Positions 37,654 to 46,924 of a stretch of 64,000 nt of DNA are shown here, in pieces (position 1 is the first letter of the stretch; every line of letters starts with the position of its first letter). Under the pieces are notes generated by a model, which was not told where the DNA came from, did no database searches, and saw only the letters and a program-made list of their open reading frames with translations. The stretch lies in the NCBI RefSeq assembly GCF_009498455.1, contig NZ_CP045644.1, forward strand, positions 5,707,001 through 5,771,000, read 5' to 3'. This DNA comes from Variovorax paradoxus (GTDB lineage Bacteria > Pseudomonadota > Gammaproteobacteria > Burkholderiales > Burkholderiaceae_C). The position numbers and the translations under genes are program-made.

Positions 37654-38079
37654 TTACTTTTTATCGATGCTGAAGCGGCCGGCACCGAAGGCGGCGAAAG
37701 CGAGCAAGCCGCCGGCGATCGCGATGTTCTTGAAGAACATCAGCTGGTTCACGAAGGCCTTGTCGGCGGGCATGGCCCAGTAGTTGTGGAACATCACGGC
37801 CGCGACCACGGTGAAGATCGCCAGCACGATCGCCGACACCCGCGTCTTGAAGCCGGCCAGCAGCAGCAGGCCGAGCCCCAGTTCCACGACGATCGCGATG
37901 ACCGCCGCCACCTGCGGCAGCGGTGCGCCCACCGAGGAGATGTACCCCACGGTGCCGGCAAAGCCCATGAGCTTGCCGAAGCCGGCGGGGATGAACAGCG
38001 CTGCAAGCAGCACGCGGCCGATGAGTGCCAGCGTGTCCTGGGCGGCGTTGGGGGTGGTGGTTGTGGTGGTAATGGCCAT
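37654..38079 (-). CDS. DoxX family membrane protein
   Basis: A 141-residue integral membrane protein with four predicted helices (about 18-38 ALIGRVLLAALFIPAGFGKL, 50-72 VAAVIAIVVELGLGLLLLAG, 77-97 SAIVLAIFTVVAAVMF, 113-132 FFKNIAIAGGLLAFAAFGAG) and the family GFGKLMGF and HNYWAM motifs. DoxX proteins support redox and oxidative-stress functions at the membrane, often next to pirins and quinone reductases as seen here. ATG 38079 is preceded by GGAG; the run of six Thr after MAI is unusual. Confidence 0.9.
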   Translation of the reverse strand: MAITTTTTTPNAAQDTLALIGRVLLAALFIPAGFGKLMGFAGTVGYISSVGAPLPQVAAVIAIVVELGLGLLLLAGFKTRVSAIVLAIFTVVAAVMFHNYWAMPADKAFVNQLMFFKNIAIAGGLLAFAAFGAGRFSIDKK

Positions 38080-38135
38080 GGTGAAAACTCCTCGGTGGTT
38101 ATGGAATGAACAGGGAAACAAAAAAAAACGCCGTC

Positions 38136-38837
<702 letters not shown>

Positions 38838-38964
38838 GTCGAACTCCTTGTTGCCCCACCCGGTTCGGGCACCGGGGCTTTCGTCGTGGGCCGCGCCGGA
38901 TGCGCAGCGGATGAGAAGAATTTTGGGCTTCCATCCCCCTCTGAAAGACGCCCGGTTTTGATGG

Positions 38965-38989
38965 CATCATTCAAATTATTTGAATGATG
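38965..38989. promoter_or_regulatory. Long AT-rich palindrome between pirin cluster and lysR gene
   Basis: Perfect 12-bp arms CATCATTCAAAT / ATTTGAATGATG around one central T. It includes a T-N11-A core expected for LysR-type regulators and lies 11 bp before the LysR start, so it probably serves autorepression and control of the pirin operon. Confidence 0.75.
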
Positions 38990-39000
38990 GAGCCCACCCC

Positions 39001-39954
39001 ATGTCCAGCGCCCGAGACGTACTGACCCCCGACGCGCTGGCCATGCTGCAGACGGTGGTGGCCGCCGGCAGCTTTGCCGCCGCCGCGCGCGCACTCGGCG
39101 TCGTGCCCAGCGCGCTGAGCTACCGCGTGCGCCAGATCGAAGACGCGCTCGATGTGCTGCTGTTCGATCGCAGCGCGCGCCAGGCCCGCCTCACCGAGGC
39201 CGGCGCCGAACTGCTGCGCGAGGCCGCGCGCCTGCTCGGCGAGATCGACGCCGTCGCCAACCGCGTGAAGCGCGTGGCCACCGGCTGGGAGCCGATGCTG
39301 ACCATCGCGGTCGACAGCGTGATCGCACGCGACCCGTTGCTCGACCTGTGCACCGCCTTCTTCGCACTCGACCCGCCCACGCGCCTGAAGCTGCGCGACG
39401 AAACGCTGCTCGGCACCATCGAGGCGCTGACCAGCGGCGAGGCCGACCTGGCGATCGGCGCGGTGCTCGATGCCGCGAGCCTGGCCTTCACCGCCACCGG
39501 CATCCGCAGTCGCCTCATCGGCGAGCTGTGCTTCGTGTTCGCCGTGGCGCCGCACCACCCGCTCGCGCGCCTGCCGCAGCCGATCAGCGACGCGGTGCTG
39601 CGCCAGCACCGCGCGGTGGCCGCGGCCGACTCGGTGCGCAGCGGGCCGAGCATGACAGTGAACCTCGTCGGCGGACAAGACGTGCTCACCGTGCCCAGCA
39701 TGCAGGCCAAGATCGCCGCGCAACTGCACGGCCTGGGCGGCGGCTTCTTGCCCGAGCCGATGGCGCGGCCCTACATCGAGGCCGGCCACCTCGTCGAGTT
39801 GAAGACCGAGCGCCAGCCGCCGTTGGGCTCCATGCATTGCGCGTGGCGCGTGCGCAGTGCGGGCAAGCCGGGGCGCGCGCTCGAATGGTGGCTCGCGCAG
39901 TTCGAGCACGAGGGCACGCGCAAGGCGTTGCTCGAACGGCACCGGGGCCGTTGA
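39001..39954 (+). CDS. LysR family transcriptional regulator of the pirin cluster
   Basis: A 317-residue LysR-type regulator. The winged helix-turn-helix fills residues 10-70 (LQTVVAAGSFAAAARALGVVPSALSYRVRQIEDALDVLLFDR), followed by the dimerisation helix and a co-inducer domain of two Rossmann-like halves. Divergent orientation from the pirin-DoxX-WrbA-pirin operon and the palindrome in between point to local regulation; the inducer may be a quinone or similar electrophile by analogy with relatives. ATG 39001 is used; an ATG 21 bp upstream in the same frame would run through the palindrome. Confidence 0.92.
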   Translation: MSSARDVLTPDALAMLQTVVAAGSFAAAARALGVVPSALSYRVRQIEDALDVLLFDRSARQARLTEAGAELLREAARLLGEIDAVANRVKRVATGWEPMLTIAVDSVIARDPLLDLCTAFFALDPPTRLKLRDETLLGTIEALTSGEADLAIGAVLDAASLAFTATGIRSRLIGELCFVFAVAPHHPLARLPQPISDAVLRQHRAVAAADSVRSGPSMTVNLVGGQDVLTVPSMQAKIAAQLHGLGGGFLPEPMARPYIEAGHLVELKTERQPPLGSMHCAWRVRSAGKPGRALEWWLAQFEHEGTRKALLERHRGR

Positions 39955-40070
39955 ACGCCACGCGACGCGGGCTGCATAAGGGTCGCCCCCAGCCCGGCGG
40001 CGCGCACAGACCGAGGTAGAGTGTGCACGGCCTCCTCCGTCATCACCCTGTCAAAAGAAAAGAGTCCGCC

Positions 40071-41153
40071 ATGCCCAAAGCCAAAGCCCGCGCCACCGCC
40101 GACCGCCACCGAACTCCCGCCGCCGCCCGCCACTACGCCGTCATCGGCGCCGGCATTGCCGGCGTGGCCTGCGCCCGCACGCTGATGCAGGCCGGGCACC
40201 GTGTGACGGTGTTCGAACGCGAGGCCACGCCGGGCGGGCGGATGGCGAGCATCGACACTGCCTTCGGCCGCTTCGACAGCGGCGCCCAATACTTCACCGT
40301 GCGCGACCCGCGCTTTGCGCAGGTGCTGGCCACCACGCCCGCGCTGTGCCGCCCCTGGAGCGCCAACCTCGTGCGCGTGCTCGACGCCCACGGCCGCGTG
40401 GCCGAAGCGGCGCTGCCCTCGCTGGAGCCGCACTGGGTCGCCCAGCCCGGCATGGACGCGCTCGTGGCCCACTGGGCCGCGCCGCTCGGCGAGCACCTCG
40501 TCACCGGCACCCAGGTCACCCGCATCGAGCCCGACGCGCTCGACGCCACCCGTTGGCAGTTGCGCACCGCCGGCGCCGACGATTCGCAGCACGTGTACTC
40601 CGGCTTCGACGCCGTGCTGCTGGCCGTGCCGCCCGCACGCACCCGCGAACTGCTGGGCGACGGCGAACGCTCGGCCACGCTGAGCCGCAAGATCGACCGC
40701 GTGCGCATCGCGCCCTGCTGGGCACTGATGATCGCGTTCCCCCAGGCCAACCAGGCCACCATGTCGCACCTCGGCCCGCAATGGAACGTGGCGCGCAGCA
40801 CCCACCACCGCGTGGCGTGGCTGGCGCGCGAATCGTCCAAGCCCGGCCGCGAGCGTGTCGAGCGCTGGACCCTGCAGGCCAGCGCCACCTGGTCGGAAGA
40901 ACACCTGCGCGACACGCCCGCCCGCATCGAGGCCAAGCTGCTGCGCGCCTTCTCGGAAATCACCGGCATCCACGCCACGCCCAGCCATGCGCAGGCCCGC
41001 TGCTGGCCCGAAGCGCAGACGCAGGTGCCGGTCGGCCAGACCCACTTGTGGGACGCCAAGGCGCGCATCGGCATCGCGGGCGACTGGTGCATCGGCCATC
41101 GCGTGGAAGACGGTTTCGTTTCGGGCCTTTCACTGGCCCTCGCCGTTCTCTAA
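40071..41153 (+). CDS. FAD-dependent oxidoreductase (renalase-like)
   Basis: A 360-residue flavoprotein. A short Lys/Arg/Ala leader is followed by the FAD dinucleotide motif GAGIAGVACARTL (from about residue 26) and EREATPGGRMAS. The FDSGAQYFTVRD segment and C-terminal GIAGDWCIGHRVEDGFVSG are typical of renalase-like amine oxidases, which oxidise alpha-NAD(P)H isomers or amines. Substrate here unknown. It is followed 6 bp later by gluQ, so the three genes to trmB may be one transcript; whether the oxidoreductase has any link to tRNA modification is open. Confidence 0.85.
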   Translation: MPKAKARATADRHRTPAAARHYAVIGAGIAGVACARTLMQAGHRVTVFEREATPGGRMASIDTAFGRFDSGAQYFTVRDPRFAQVLATTPALCRPWSANLVRVLDAHGRVAEAALPSLEPHWVAQPGMDALVAHWAAPLGEHLVTGTQVTRIEPDALDATRWQLRTAGADDSQHVYSGFDAVLLAVPPARTRELLGDGERSATLSRKIDRVRIAPCWALMIAFPQANQATMSHLGPQWNVARSTHHRVAWLARESSKPGRERVERWTLQASATWSEEHLRDTPARIEAKLLRAFSEITGIHATPSHAQARCWPEAQTQVPVGQTHLWDAKARIGIAGDWCIGHRVEDGFVSGLSLALAVL

Positions 41154-41159
41154 GAAAGG

Positions 41160-42065
41160 ATGCGCGCCACCGGCCGCTTCGCGCCCTCGCCCACCGGCCC
41201 GCTGCATGCCGGCTCGCTGGTGGCCGCGCTCGCGAGCTGGCTCGATGTGCGCGCGCGCGGCGACCAGGCGCGCTGGCTGATCCGCATCGAGGACGCCGAC
41301 ACCGAGCGCTGCCTGCCCGGCATGGGCGAGCACATCCTGCGGCAGCTCGCCGACTGCGCGCTGCTCCCCGACGAGCCGCCCGAGTGGCAGACGAAGCGCA
41401 CCGCCCACTACGAGGCGGCGCTGGCCGCGCTGCAGGCGCGCGGCCTCGCCTACCCCTGCGGCTGCTCGCGCAAGGACATCGACCTCGCCTTGGCCCGTCT
41501 CGGCCATGCGCACGAACGCCATGGTGAGCGCGTCTACCCCGGCACCTGCCGCGACGGCCTGCACGGCAAGCCCGCGCGCGCCTGGCGCTTTGCCGCACAC
41601 CGCATGCCGACCGGCGACCTGCACTGGACCGATCGCCGCCTGGGCCCGCAGCAGCAGGATGTGCAGCGCGAGGTCGGCGACTTCGTGCTGCGCCGCGCCG
41701 ACGGCCCCTGGGCGTACCAGCTCGCCGTGGTGGTCGACGACGCCGAGCAGCGCGTGACCGACGTGGTGCGCGGAGAAGACCTGGCCGACAACACGGCGCG
41801 CCAGATCCTGCTGCAGCAGGCGCTCGGCCTGCCCACGCCAAGCTACCTGCACACACCGCTGGTGCGCGGCGCCGACGGCGACAAGCTCTCCAAGCAGAAC
41901 GGCGCCACGGCCATCGACACCGCCACGCAGCAAGCCGCGCTGGCCGCGCTCGACACCGCCGCCCGCGCCCTCGGCCTGCGCCCCACGGCAGCCGACGACT
42001 GCACCGCCGCACTGGCCGGCTGGGTGCCCGAATGGCGCGATCTCTACAATTCGCGGCCCTCATGA
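41160..42065 (+). CDS. gluQ: Glutamyl-Q tRNA(Asp) synthetase
   Basis: A 301-residue truncated paralogue of glutamyl-tRNA synthetase that attaches glutamate to queuosine in the wobble position of tRNA-Asp. The class I motif is [20 protein letters not shown] (HIGH variant HAGS) and the KMSKS counterpart is DKLSKQNGA. The zinc cluster is [10 protein letters not shown] with the distant YPGTC. It lacks the anticodon-binding domain of GltX, as expected. ATG 41160 is preceded by AAAGG. The stop overlaps the start of trmB by 4 bp. Confidence 0.95.
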   Translation: MRATGRFAPSPTGPLHAGSLVAALASWLDVRARGDQARWLIRIEDADTERCLPGMGEHILRQLADCALLPDEPPEWQTKRTAHYEAALAALQARGLAYPCGCSRKDIDLALARLGHAHERHGERVYPGTCRDGLHGKPARAWRFAAHRMPTGDLHWTDRRLGPQQQDVQREVGDFVLRRADGPWAYQLAVVVDDAEQRVTDVVRGEDLADNTARQILLQQALGLPTPSYLHTPLVRGADGDKLSKQNGATAIDTATQQAALAALDTAARALGLRPTAADDCTAALAGWVPEWRDLYNSRPS

Positions 42066-42820
42066 ACATTCCCGACACCGTGTCCAACGACCTCCCGCCC
42101 GTGCCTCCCGAAGACGACGCCGCCGACGGCAAGCCGCATCCGCTGCACCGCCGCCTCAAGAGCTTCGTGAAGCGCGCCGGCCGCACCACCGACGGCCAGG
42201 CCCGTGCCTTCGCCGAGCTGGGCCCGCTGTTCCTCATTCCCTACACGCCCGAGCCGCTCGACCTGACGGCGGCCTTCGGCGGCCGCGCCGGCCCGACGGT
42301 GCTGGAGATCGGCTTCGGCATGGGCGAGGCCACGGCGCACATCGCCACCGTGCTGCCCGAGACCAATTTCCTGTGCTGCGAAGTGCACGAGCCCGGCGTG
42401 GGCGCGCTGCTCAAGCGCATCGGCGAGCAGTCGATCTCGAACATCCGCATCTGCGCGCACGACGCGGTCGACGTGCTCGACCACATGCTGCTGCCCTCCA
42501 CGCTGGCCGGCGTGCATGTGTTCTTTCCCGATCCGTGGCACAAGAAGCGCCACAACAAGCGCCGCCTGATCCAGCCCGAGTTCGTGACCAAGCTGGCGCA
42601 GCACCTGCGCCCCGGCGGCTACATCCACTGCGCCACCGACTGGCAGCCCTACGCCGAGCAGATGCTCGAAGTGCTGGCCGCCGAGCCGCTGCTGCGCAAC
42701 ACCGCGCCGGACACCGGCTACGCGGACAAGCCGGCCTACCGCCCGCTCACCAAGTTCGAGAACCGTGGTCTCAAGCTGGGCCACGGCGTGTGGGACCTGG
42801 TGTTCGAAAAGCGCGCCTGA
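42062..42820 (+). CDS. trmB: tRNA (guanine-N7-)-methyltransferase
   Basis: A 252-residue SAM-dependent enzyme that methylates G46 in the variable loop of many tRNAs. Motifs: [16 protein letters not shown] (SAM site near residues 80-95), [29 protein letters not shown] and the C-terminal [17 protein letters not shown]. It has about 30 extra, acidic/proline-rich N-terminal residues. A TACAAT at 42045-42050, inside the end of gluQ and 11 bp before this ATG, could give a separate near-leaderless transcript in addition to the gluQ read-through. Confidence 0.95.
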   Translation: MNIPDTVSNDLPPVPPEDDAADGKPHPLHRRLKSFVKRAGRTTDGQARAFAELGPLFLIPYTPEPLDLTAAFGGRAGPTVLEIGFGMGEATAHIATVLPETNFLCCEVHEPGVGALLKRIGEQSISNIRICAHDAVDVLDHMLLPSTLAGVHVFFPDPWHKKRHNKRRLIQPEFVTKLAQHLRPGGYIHCATDWQPYAEQMLEVLAAEPLLRNTAPDTGYADKPAYRPLTKFENRGLKLGHGVWDLVFEKRA

Positions 42821-42846
42821 GCGCGCATTAGATTAGCTCGCTCAGC

Positions 42847-43407
42847 TCACTCGAGCTGGAAGCGGAACGGCAGCCGCATCGCGCCGCGCACCGCACGCCC
42901 GTCCGCCGTGCGCGCCGGGTCGAAGCGCCACTCCTTGATCGCATCGGTCGCCGCCCGCGACAGCAGCGGGTGCGGCGAGCGTTCGACGCGGATGTCTTCG
43001 GGCTTGCCGTCGACGCTGACGAAGAAGGTGGTGACCACCACGCCCTCGATGCCCTCTTCCGCCAGTGCGGACGGGTACTTCGGATAGCGGCGCTGGCGGA
43101 TCACCGGGTCTTTCACGACCGCGTTCGCCGCAACGCGCGGATCGGCGCGCGGGGCCGCCATGAGGGTCGGCCCCGACGGCAATGCCATCGGCGGCCCCGC
43201 CAGTGGCAGCGGTGGCGGCTCGATCATCGATGGCGGCGGCAAAGGCGGCGGGTCGATCATCGGTTGCGGCGGCAGCGGCGCAGCCACGGGCACGACGACC
43301 TCCGGCGCGGGCAGCGCTTTTTCCACCACCTCCGATGGGGGCGACACAACGCAACCGGCGAGCACCACGCACACCCCTCCCAAAACCCAGGACATGTTCA
43401 AGTTCAT
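42847..43407 (-). CDS. TonB C-terminal domain lipoprotein
   Basis: A 186-residue protein with a lipoprotein signal (LAGC, modified Cys at 19) instead of the membrane helix of true TonB. A Pro-rich linker (about 30-85, PPPLPPPSMIEPPPLPLAG) leads to a TonB-type C-terminal domain with YPKYPSALAEEGIEGVVVT and AIKEWRFDPARTADG. Without a membrane anchor able to meet ExbB/ExbD it is unlikely to transduce energy, so a structural role in the envelope is more plausible. It is divergent from the binding-protein gene at 43492. Confidence 0.85.
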   Translation of the reverse strand: MNLNMSWVLGGVCVVLAGCVVSPPSEVVEKALPAPEVVVPVAAPLPPQPMIDPPPLPPPSMIEPPPLPLAGPPMALPSGPTLMAAPRADPRVAANAVVKDPVIRQRRYPKYPSALAEEGIEGVVVTTFFVSVDGKPEDIRVERSPHPLLSRAATDAIKEWRFDPARTADGRAVRGAMRLPFRFQLE

Positions 43408-43491
43408 AAGGGCAATTCTGGAGCACCCCCGCCTTCCGTCCTGGCCTCGAAATTGCTACACTTTTTTACTATTGTTAGCAAAAGGTAGCCA

Positions 43492-44664
43492 ATGAACGCG
43501 TCTCGCAGGACATGGCTGGGCAAAGCCTCCGCAACGCTGCTTCTGGGAAGCGGCCTCGGCATCACCCGTCCCTTGCTGGCACAGACGACGCCGCGCCCCG
43601 CAGCCGGCGCAGCCCGCGTCGTCCTGCTCGGCCAGTCGGTGCCGCTCACCGGCAGCGCCAACGAGATCGGCAACGCCTTCGCGGCTGGCAGCCGCCTTGC
43701 CGTGAGCGACTTCAACACGCGCAACGCCGCCACGGGCTTGCAGCTGAAACTGCTGCAGCTCGACGACGGCTACGACGCCGCACGCGCCACCACCAACGCA
43801 CGCACGCTGCTCGGCGCGAACAAGGCCGACATGCTGTTCGGCTTTGTCGGCACCGCCAGCAGCGAGGCCGGCGCCAAGGTCGCCACGCAGCAGGGCAGCC
43901 TGCTCTTTGCGCCCTTCGCCGCGTCCGACGCGCTGCGCGGCCCCGAGCATCCGAACGTGTTCCATGTGCGCCCCGGCATGATCGACGAGGCCCTCAAGAT
44001 CGTGCGCCAGTGCGCCACCGTGGGGCAAAAGCGCATCGCGCTGGTGGGCGACGACGACGCCATGGGCCGCGCCGGCCTGGCCGCCGCGGAGCAGGCCATT
44101 GCCGAACTCAAGCTGCCGCCGCTGGTCGCGAGCGCACTGGTGCCGGCGGGCGCCGACAAGCTCGACGCCGCACTGAAGACCGTGCAGCAGCAGACGCCCC
44201 AGGCCATCGTGCTGGTGTCGCTCTCGGGCACCACGGCCGGCGCCATCCGCAAGCTGCGCAAGAGCGGCTACACGGGCAGCTTCATGGCTTTCTCGATCGT
44301 CGGCATCGACCCGCTCTACGCCGAGCTGGGCAAGGACATCGGCGGCATCGTGATCTCGCAGGTCGTGCCCTCGCCGCGGCCCTCGGCCATTCCGATCGTC
44401 AAGGAGTACCTCGCGGCGGTCGACAACTCCGACCAGACCGCGTCGTACGAAGGCCTCGAGGGCTTCATCGCCGCCAAGGCCGCAGGCGAAGCGGTACGCC
44501 GCGCAGGCCGCGGCTTCAACACCGCGACGCTTCAGCGCACGATGACGGCGATGACCGACTACGACGTGGGCGGCTTCCGCATCAACCTGCGTCCGGGCCT
44601 GCGCGACAACGTGCGCAGCATCGACCTCATCAGCATTTCGGCCGACGGGCGCGTGCTGCGTTAA
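43492..44664 (+). CDS. ABC transporter substrate-binding protein (branched-chain amino acid/amide type)
   Basis: A 390-residue type I periplasmic binding protein. The N-terminal signal (MNASRRTWLGKASATLLLGSG) has a twin-arginine-like RRTWLGKAS. The mature part follows the LivK/HAAT pattern: VLLGQSVPLTGSANEIG, MLFGFVGTASSEAGAK and RIALVGDDDAMGRAG. Ligand could be an amino acid, amide or aromatic acid. No permease or ATPase lies nearby, so it either works with a remote transporter or acts as a sensor. The stop codon region overlaps the convergent XRE-cupin gene by 4 bp (TTAA). Confidence 0.88.
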   Translation: MNASRRTWLGKASATLLLGSGLGITRPLLAQTTPRPAAGAARVVLLGQSVPLTGSANEIGNAFAAGSRLAVSDFNTRNAATGLQLKLLQLDDGYDAARATTNARTLLGANKADMLFGFVGTASSEAGAKVATQQGSLLFAPFAASDALRGPEHPNVFHVRPGMIDEALKIVRQCATVGQKRIALVGDDDAMGRAGLAAAEQAIAELKLPPLVASALVPAGADKLDAALKTVQQQTPQAIVLVSLSGTTAGAIRKLRKSGYTGSFMAFSIVGIDPLYAELGKDIGGIVISQVVPSPRPSAIPIVKEYLAAVDNSDQTASYEGLEGFIAAKAAGEAVRRAGRGFNTATLQRTMTAMTDYDVGGFRINLRPGLRDNVRSIDLISISADGRVLR

Positions 44665-45353
44665 GCCAGGTTCTGCTGGTAGCCCATCGGCGAATAGATC
44701 ACGACCAACGCCGTGGCCGGCCCCGACAGCGCATGCCCGCGGTGCGGAATGCGCGCGTCGAAGTGCAGCGTGTCGCCGGGTTCGAGGATGAACTTGTCCA
44801 CCCCCACCTGCCACTCCACGCGGCCCGTGAGCACGTGCATCATTTCCTCGCCTTCGTGCTCGAAAAACACGAACTTGTCGACCTTGTCGGGGAAGGTGAA
44901 CAGAAAGGGCTGCAGCGCGCGATCGGTGGTGGCATCGGTGAGCGCGAAGTAGTCGTAGCCGAAGGCGCTGCCGCCCATGACGGTCGGGCGCTTGTCGGCA
45001 TGCCGCACCAGGCTCACGCCGCGCCAGCTCTGCTGCGCATGCGCGGTGTCGGTCAGCAGGCTCGCGGCCTCGATGCCCAGCACGCTCGCGATGCGCGCCA
45101 GCGAACCGATCGGCGGCACCTTCTTGCCGCTTTCGATGCGCGAGAGGTAGGCCTTGCCGAAGCCGGCCTGCTCGGCCAGCGCCGCGAGCGTCAGGCCCGC
45201 CTCGAGGCGACGTTGCTTGAGGCGCACGCCCAGATCGACATGCGCCGGAACCTCGGCGGGAATCGCGGGTGCCGCCGGGGCCATCGGCGCAGCGGAAGCG
45301 GCGGGTGCCGTCGCGCGCTGGGGCGATCGGGCGGTTTTCTTTGAAGCAACCAT
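44661..45353 (-). CDS. XRE-family regulator with C-terminal cupin
   Basis: A 230-residue regulator: an Ala/Pro-rich N-terminal arm, an HTH of the XRE type at about 42-96 (LKQRRLEAGLTLAALAEQAG and YLSRIESGKKVPP) and a cupin sensor domain at about 150-222 (FEHEGEEMMHVLTGRVEW, LHFDARIPHRGHAL). Proteins of this design (PuuR/HipB-cupin class) usually sense small metabolites and repress transport or catabolic genes. A short AACCGGTT palindrome at 45370-45377, 16 bp before the start, could be its own operator. Possible targets are the neighbouring cupin, DJ-1 and transporter genes. Confidence 0.9.
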   Translation of the reverse strand: MVASKKTARSPQRATAPAASAAPMAPAAPAIPAEVPAHVDLGVRLKQRRLEAGLTLAALAEQAGFGKAYLSRIESGKKVPPIGSLARIASVLGIEAASLLTDTAHAQQSWRGVSLVRHADKRPTVMGGSAFGYDYFALTDATTDRALQPFLFTFPDKVDKFVFFEHEGEEMMHVLTGRVEWQVGVDKFILEPGDTLHFDARIPHRGHALSGPATALVVIYSPMGYQQNLA

Positions 45354-45429
45354 GCGCCGAATTTAACGGAACCGGTTTACCGCTCGGCACACCCAGTTGC
45401 CCAGGCGGCCATCGCCGCGCCGACGCGGC

Positions 45430-45834
45430 TCAGTTCTTCTCGGCCTCGAAGCCCGCGGCGTTGAAGAACACGTTGGGCTTGCGGTAGATCGCGAGGATGG
45501 TGCAGCCCTCGTCCGAACGCGTCTCGTGCAGCGAGCCCGGCTGGCGCCAGACGAACTGGCCGGCGCGGCAGATGCCGTCGTGGTCGGAAAACGAGCCCTC
45601 GAGCACCCAGCTCTGCTCGATCTCGGGATGCTTGTGGAATGGCAGCACCGCGCCGGGCTCCCACTTGAGCAGCACCGTCATCTCGCCGGACTCGTCGTTG
45701 CGGTAGAGCACCTTCATCTGGATCTTGGGGAACTGCGAGGGCCGCCATTCGAGCGTGGCGGGATCGACGTAGACGGAACCACCGATGGTGGGTTGCAACT
45801 TGCCGGAGAGGCGCTCCTTGAAGACAGCGGACAT
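45430..45834 (-). CDS. Small cupin protein (ChrR-like cupin)
   Basis: A 134-residue single-domain cupin. The metal-site pattern is in GAVLPFHKHPEIEQSWVLEGSF (two His and a Glu) and WRQPGSLHET (third His). Relatives include ChrR-type anti-sigma cupins and acetylacetone or dihydroxyacetophenone dioxygenases, so it may be an enzyme or a sensor. ATG 45834 is used since it begins the domain; more upstream codons are in the operator region. An imperfect copy of the local 17-bp palindrome lies 76 bp upstream. It is 76 bp ahead of the XRE-cupin gene. Confidence 0.8.
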   Translation of the reverse strand: MSAVFKERLSGKLQPTIGGSVYVDPATLEWRPSQFPKIQMKVLYRNDESGEMTVLLKWEPGAVLPFHKHPEIEQSWVLEGSFSDHDGICRAGQFVWRQPGSLHETRSDEGCTILAIYRKPNVFFNAAGFEAEKN

Positions 45835-45909
45835 GGTGTGGGACTCCTGTGGATGATGGTTGGGGGACGGGGACATCGCCTCAGCGGGTAGATTCGATTC
45901 TAGATCGAA

Positions 45910-45926
45910 GTTTCCCATTGGACAAC
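45910..45926. promoter_or_regulatory. Operator-like palindrome copy 1 (before cupin gene)
   Basis: GTTTCCCATTGGACAAC, 15 of 17 bases equal to the palindrome GTTTCCCATTGGGAAAC defined by the copy at 48379. It lies between the DJ-1 stop and the cupin start. Confidence 0.55.
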
Positions 45927-45942
45927 TTTTGAGAATTGAAGA

Positions 45943-46557
45943 TCAGGCAGCGGAAAAACGCAGCCGGTTGGCTTCGCGCGCGGCGCCGTATTCCATGATC
46001 CGGGCGACCTCGGCGGCGGGCGCCTTGCCGAAGCGCTTCGCGATCAGGTACAGCGTGGCGTCGATGCACAGCGTGACGCCACCGCCGGTGACCACGCGCC
46101 CGTTGTCGACCACGAGCGCGGGCTCGGCCCGGACCGTGGGATAGCGTTGCCGCAGCTCGTCCAGCGGCGAGGTTTCGGGCGGCACCACCTCGAACTTGGT
46201 GGTCGCGTGCAGGCCGTCGAGCACGCCGGCCTCGGCAAGGATCATTGCGCCGGTGCACACCGAGCAGACCAGCGCCGTGGGTGCCACGCGGCGCACGAAC
46301 GCGAGCACACGCGCATCGCCCGCGGCGGCGCGCCAGCCGGGCCCGCCGGGCACCAGCAACACGTCGACCTCGTGCACCTCGTCGAAGCATGTGCTTGGCA
46401 GCACTTGCAGGCCGTTGGCGAGCGTGACCGGCGCGCGATCGAAGGACACGGTCTCGTAGCTGAGCTCGGGGATCACGCGCCGGGCCATCGAGACCACGCC
46501 GATGGCGGCGAGGTCCACGGGCTCGATGCCCTCGTAGAGCAGGAAGGTCATGCGCAT
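45943..46557 (-). CDS. DJ-1/PfpI family protein (isonitrile hydratase-like)
   Basis: A ~204-residue class I glutamine-amidotransferase-like protein. The nucleophile elbow is ALVCSVCTGAMILAEAG (Cys in SVCTG) with the upstream acidic partner in LLYEGIEPVDLAA and the VLLVPGGPGW loop. The closest recognisable group is isonitrile hydratase and related DJ-1 enzymes; some members are AraC-linked regulators, but no HTH is present here. Three close starts exist (46563 TTG, 46557 ATG, 46551 ATG); 46557 has GGAGA at the best distance. It is third in a leftward transporter-ferredoxin-DJ-1 run. Confidence 0.86.
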   Translation of the reverse strand: MRMTFLLYEGIEPVDLAAIGVVSMARRVIPELSYETVSFDRAPVTLANGLQVLPSTCFDEVHEVDVLLVPGGPGWRAAAGDARVLAFVRRVAPTALVCSVCTGAMILAEAGVLDGLHATTKFEVVPPETSPLDELRQRYPTVRAEPALVVDNGRVVTGGGVTLCIDATLYLIAKRFGKAPAAEVARIMEYGAAREANRLRFSAA

Positions 46558-46594
46558 TCGCAAATCTCCGTTCTGAATGAAAGAGGCAATGAAG

Positions 46595-46915
46595 TCATGG
46601 CTGAAGGATCAGGCGCTCGCGCTTGGCGGTGTCGAAGGCATACGCGTCGGCATCGGCCAAGGGTTGGGTATCGACCGCCACGGGCCACTGCACTGCGAGA
46701 CGCGCATTGAGTTCGAGCCAGTCGCGCTGCGCCAGGTCGGCCGCGGGACGGATGGCCTGCACCGGGCACACCATCTCGCACAGGCCGCAGTTGGCACAGG
46801 CGCGCGGATCGATGACCACGAAGTTCGGTCCTTCGTGGAACGCGTTCTGCGGGCACACCGCCACGCACTCGCCGTAGCGGCATGCGATGCAGGCTTCGGT
46901 GACGACGAAGGTCAT
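46595..46915 (-). CDS. fdxA: 7Fe (3Fe-4S/4Fe-4S) ferredoxin, FdxA type
   Basis: A 106-residue ferredoxin with the FdxA cysteine pattern: CIACRYGECVAVCP (residues 9-22), where the wide spacing suits a 3Fe-4S cluster, and CANCGLCEMVCP (about 40-51) for a 4Fe-4S cluster. The C-terminal tail WLELNARLAVQWPV and ADADAYAF corresponds to the DUF3470-type extension of FdxA. It is an electron carrier; its partner is not obvious. It starts 9 bp after the MHS transporter stop, which suggests joint expression with that gene and the DJ-1 gene. Confidence 0.9.
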   Translation of the reverse strand: MTFVVTEACIACRYGECVAVCPQNAFHEGPNFVVIDPRACANCGLCEMVCPVQAIRPAADLAQRDWLELNARLAVQWPVAVDTQPLADADAYAFDTAKRERLILQP

Positions 46916-46924
46916 GCGCCGCGC

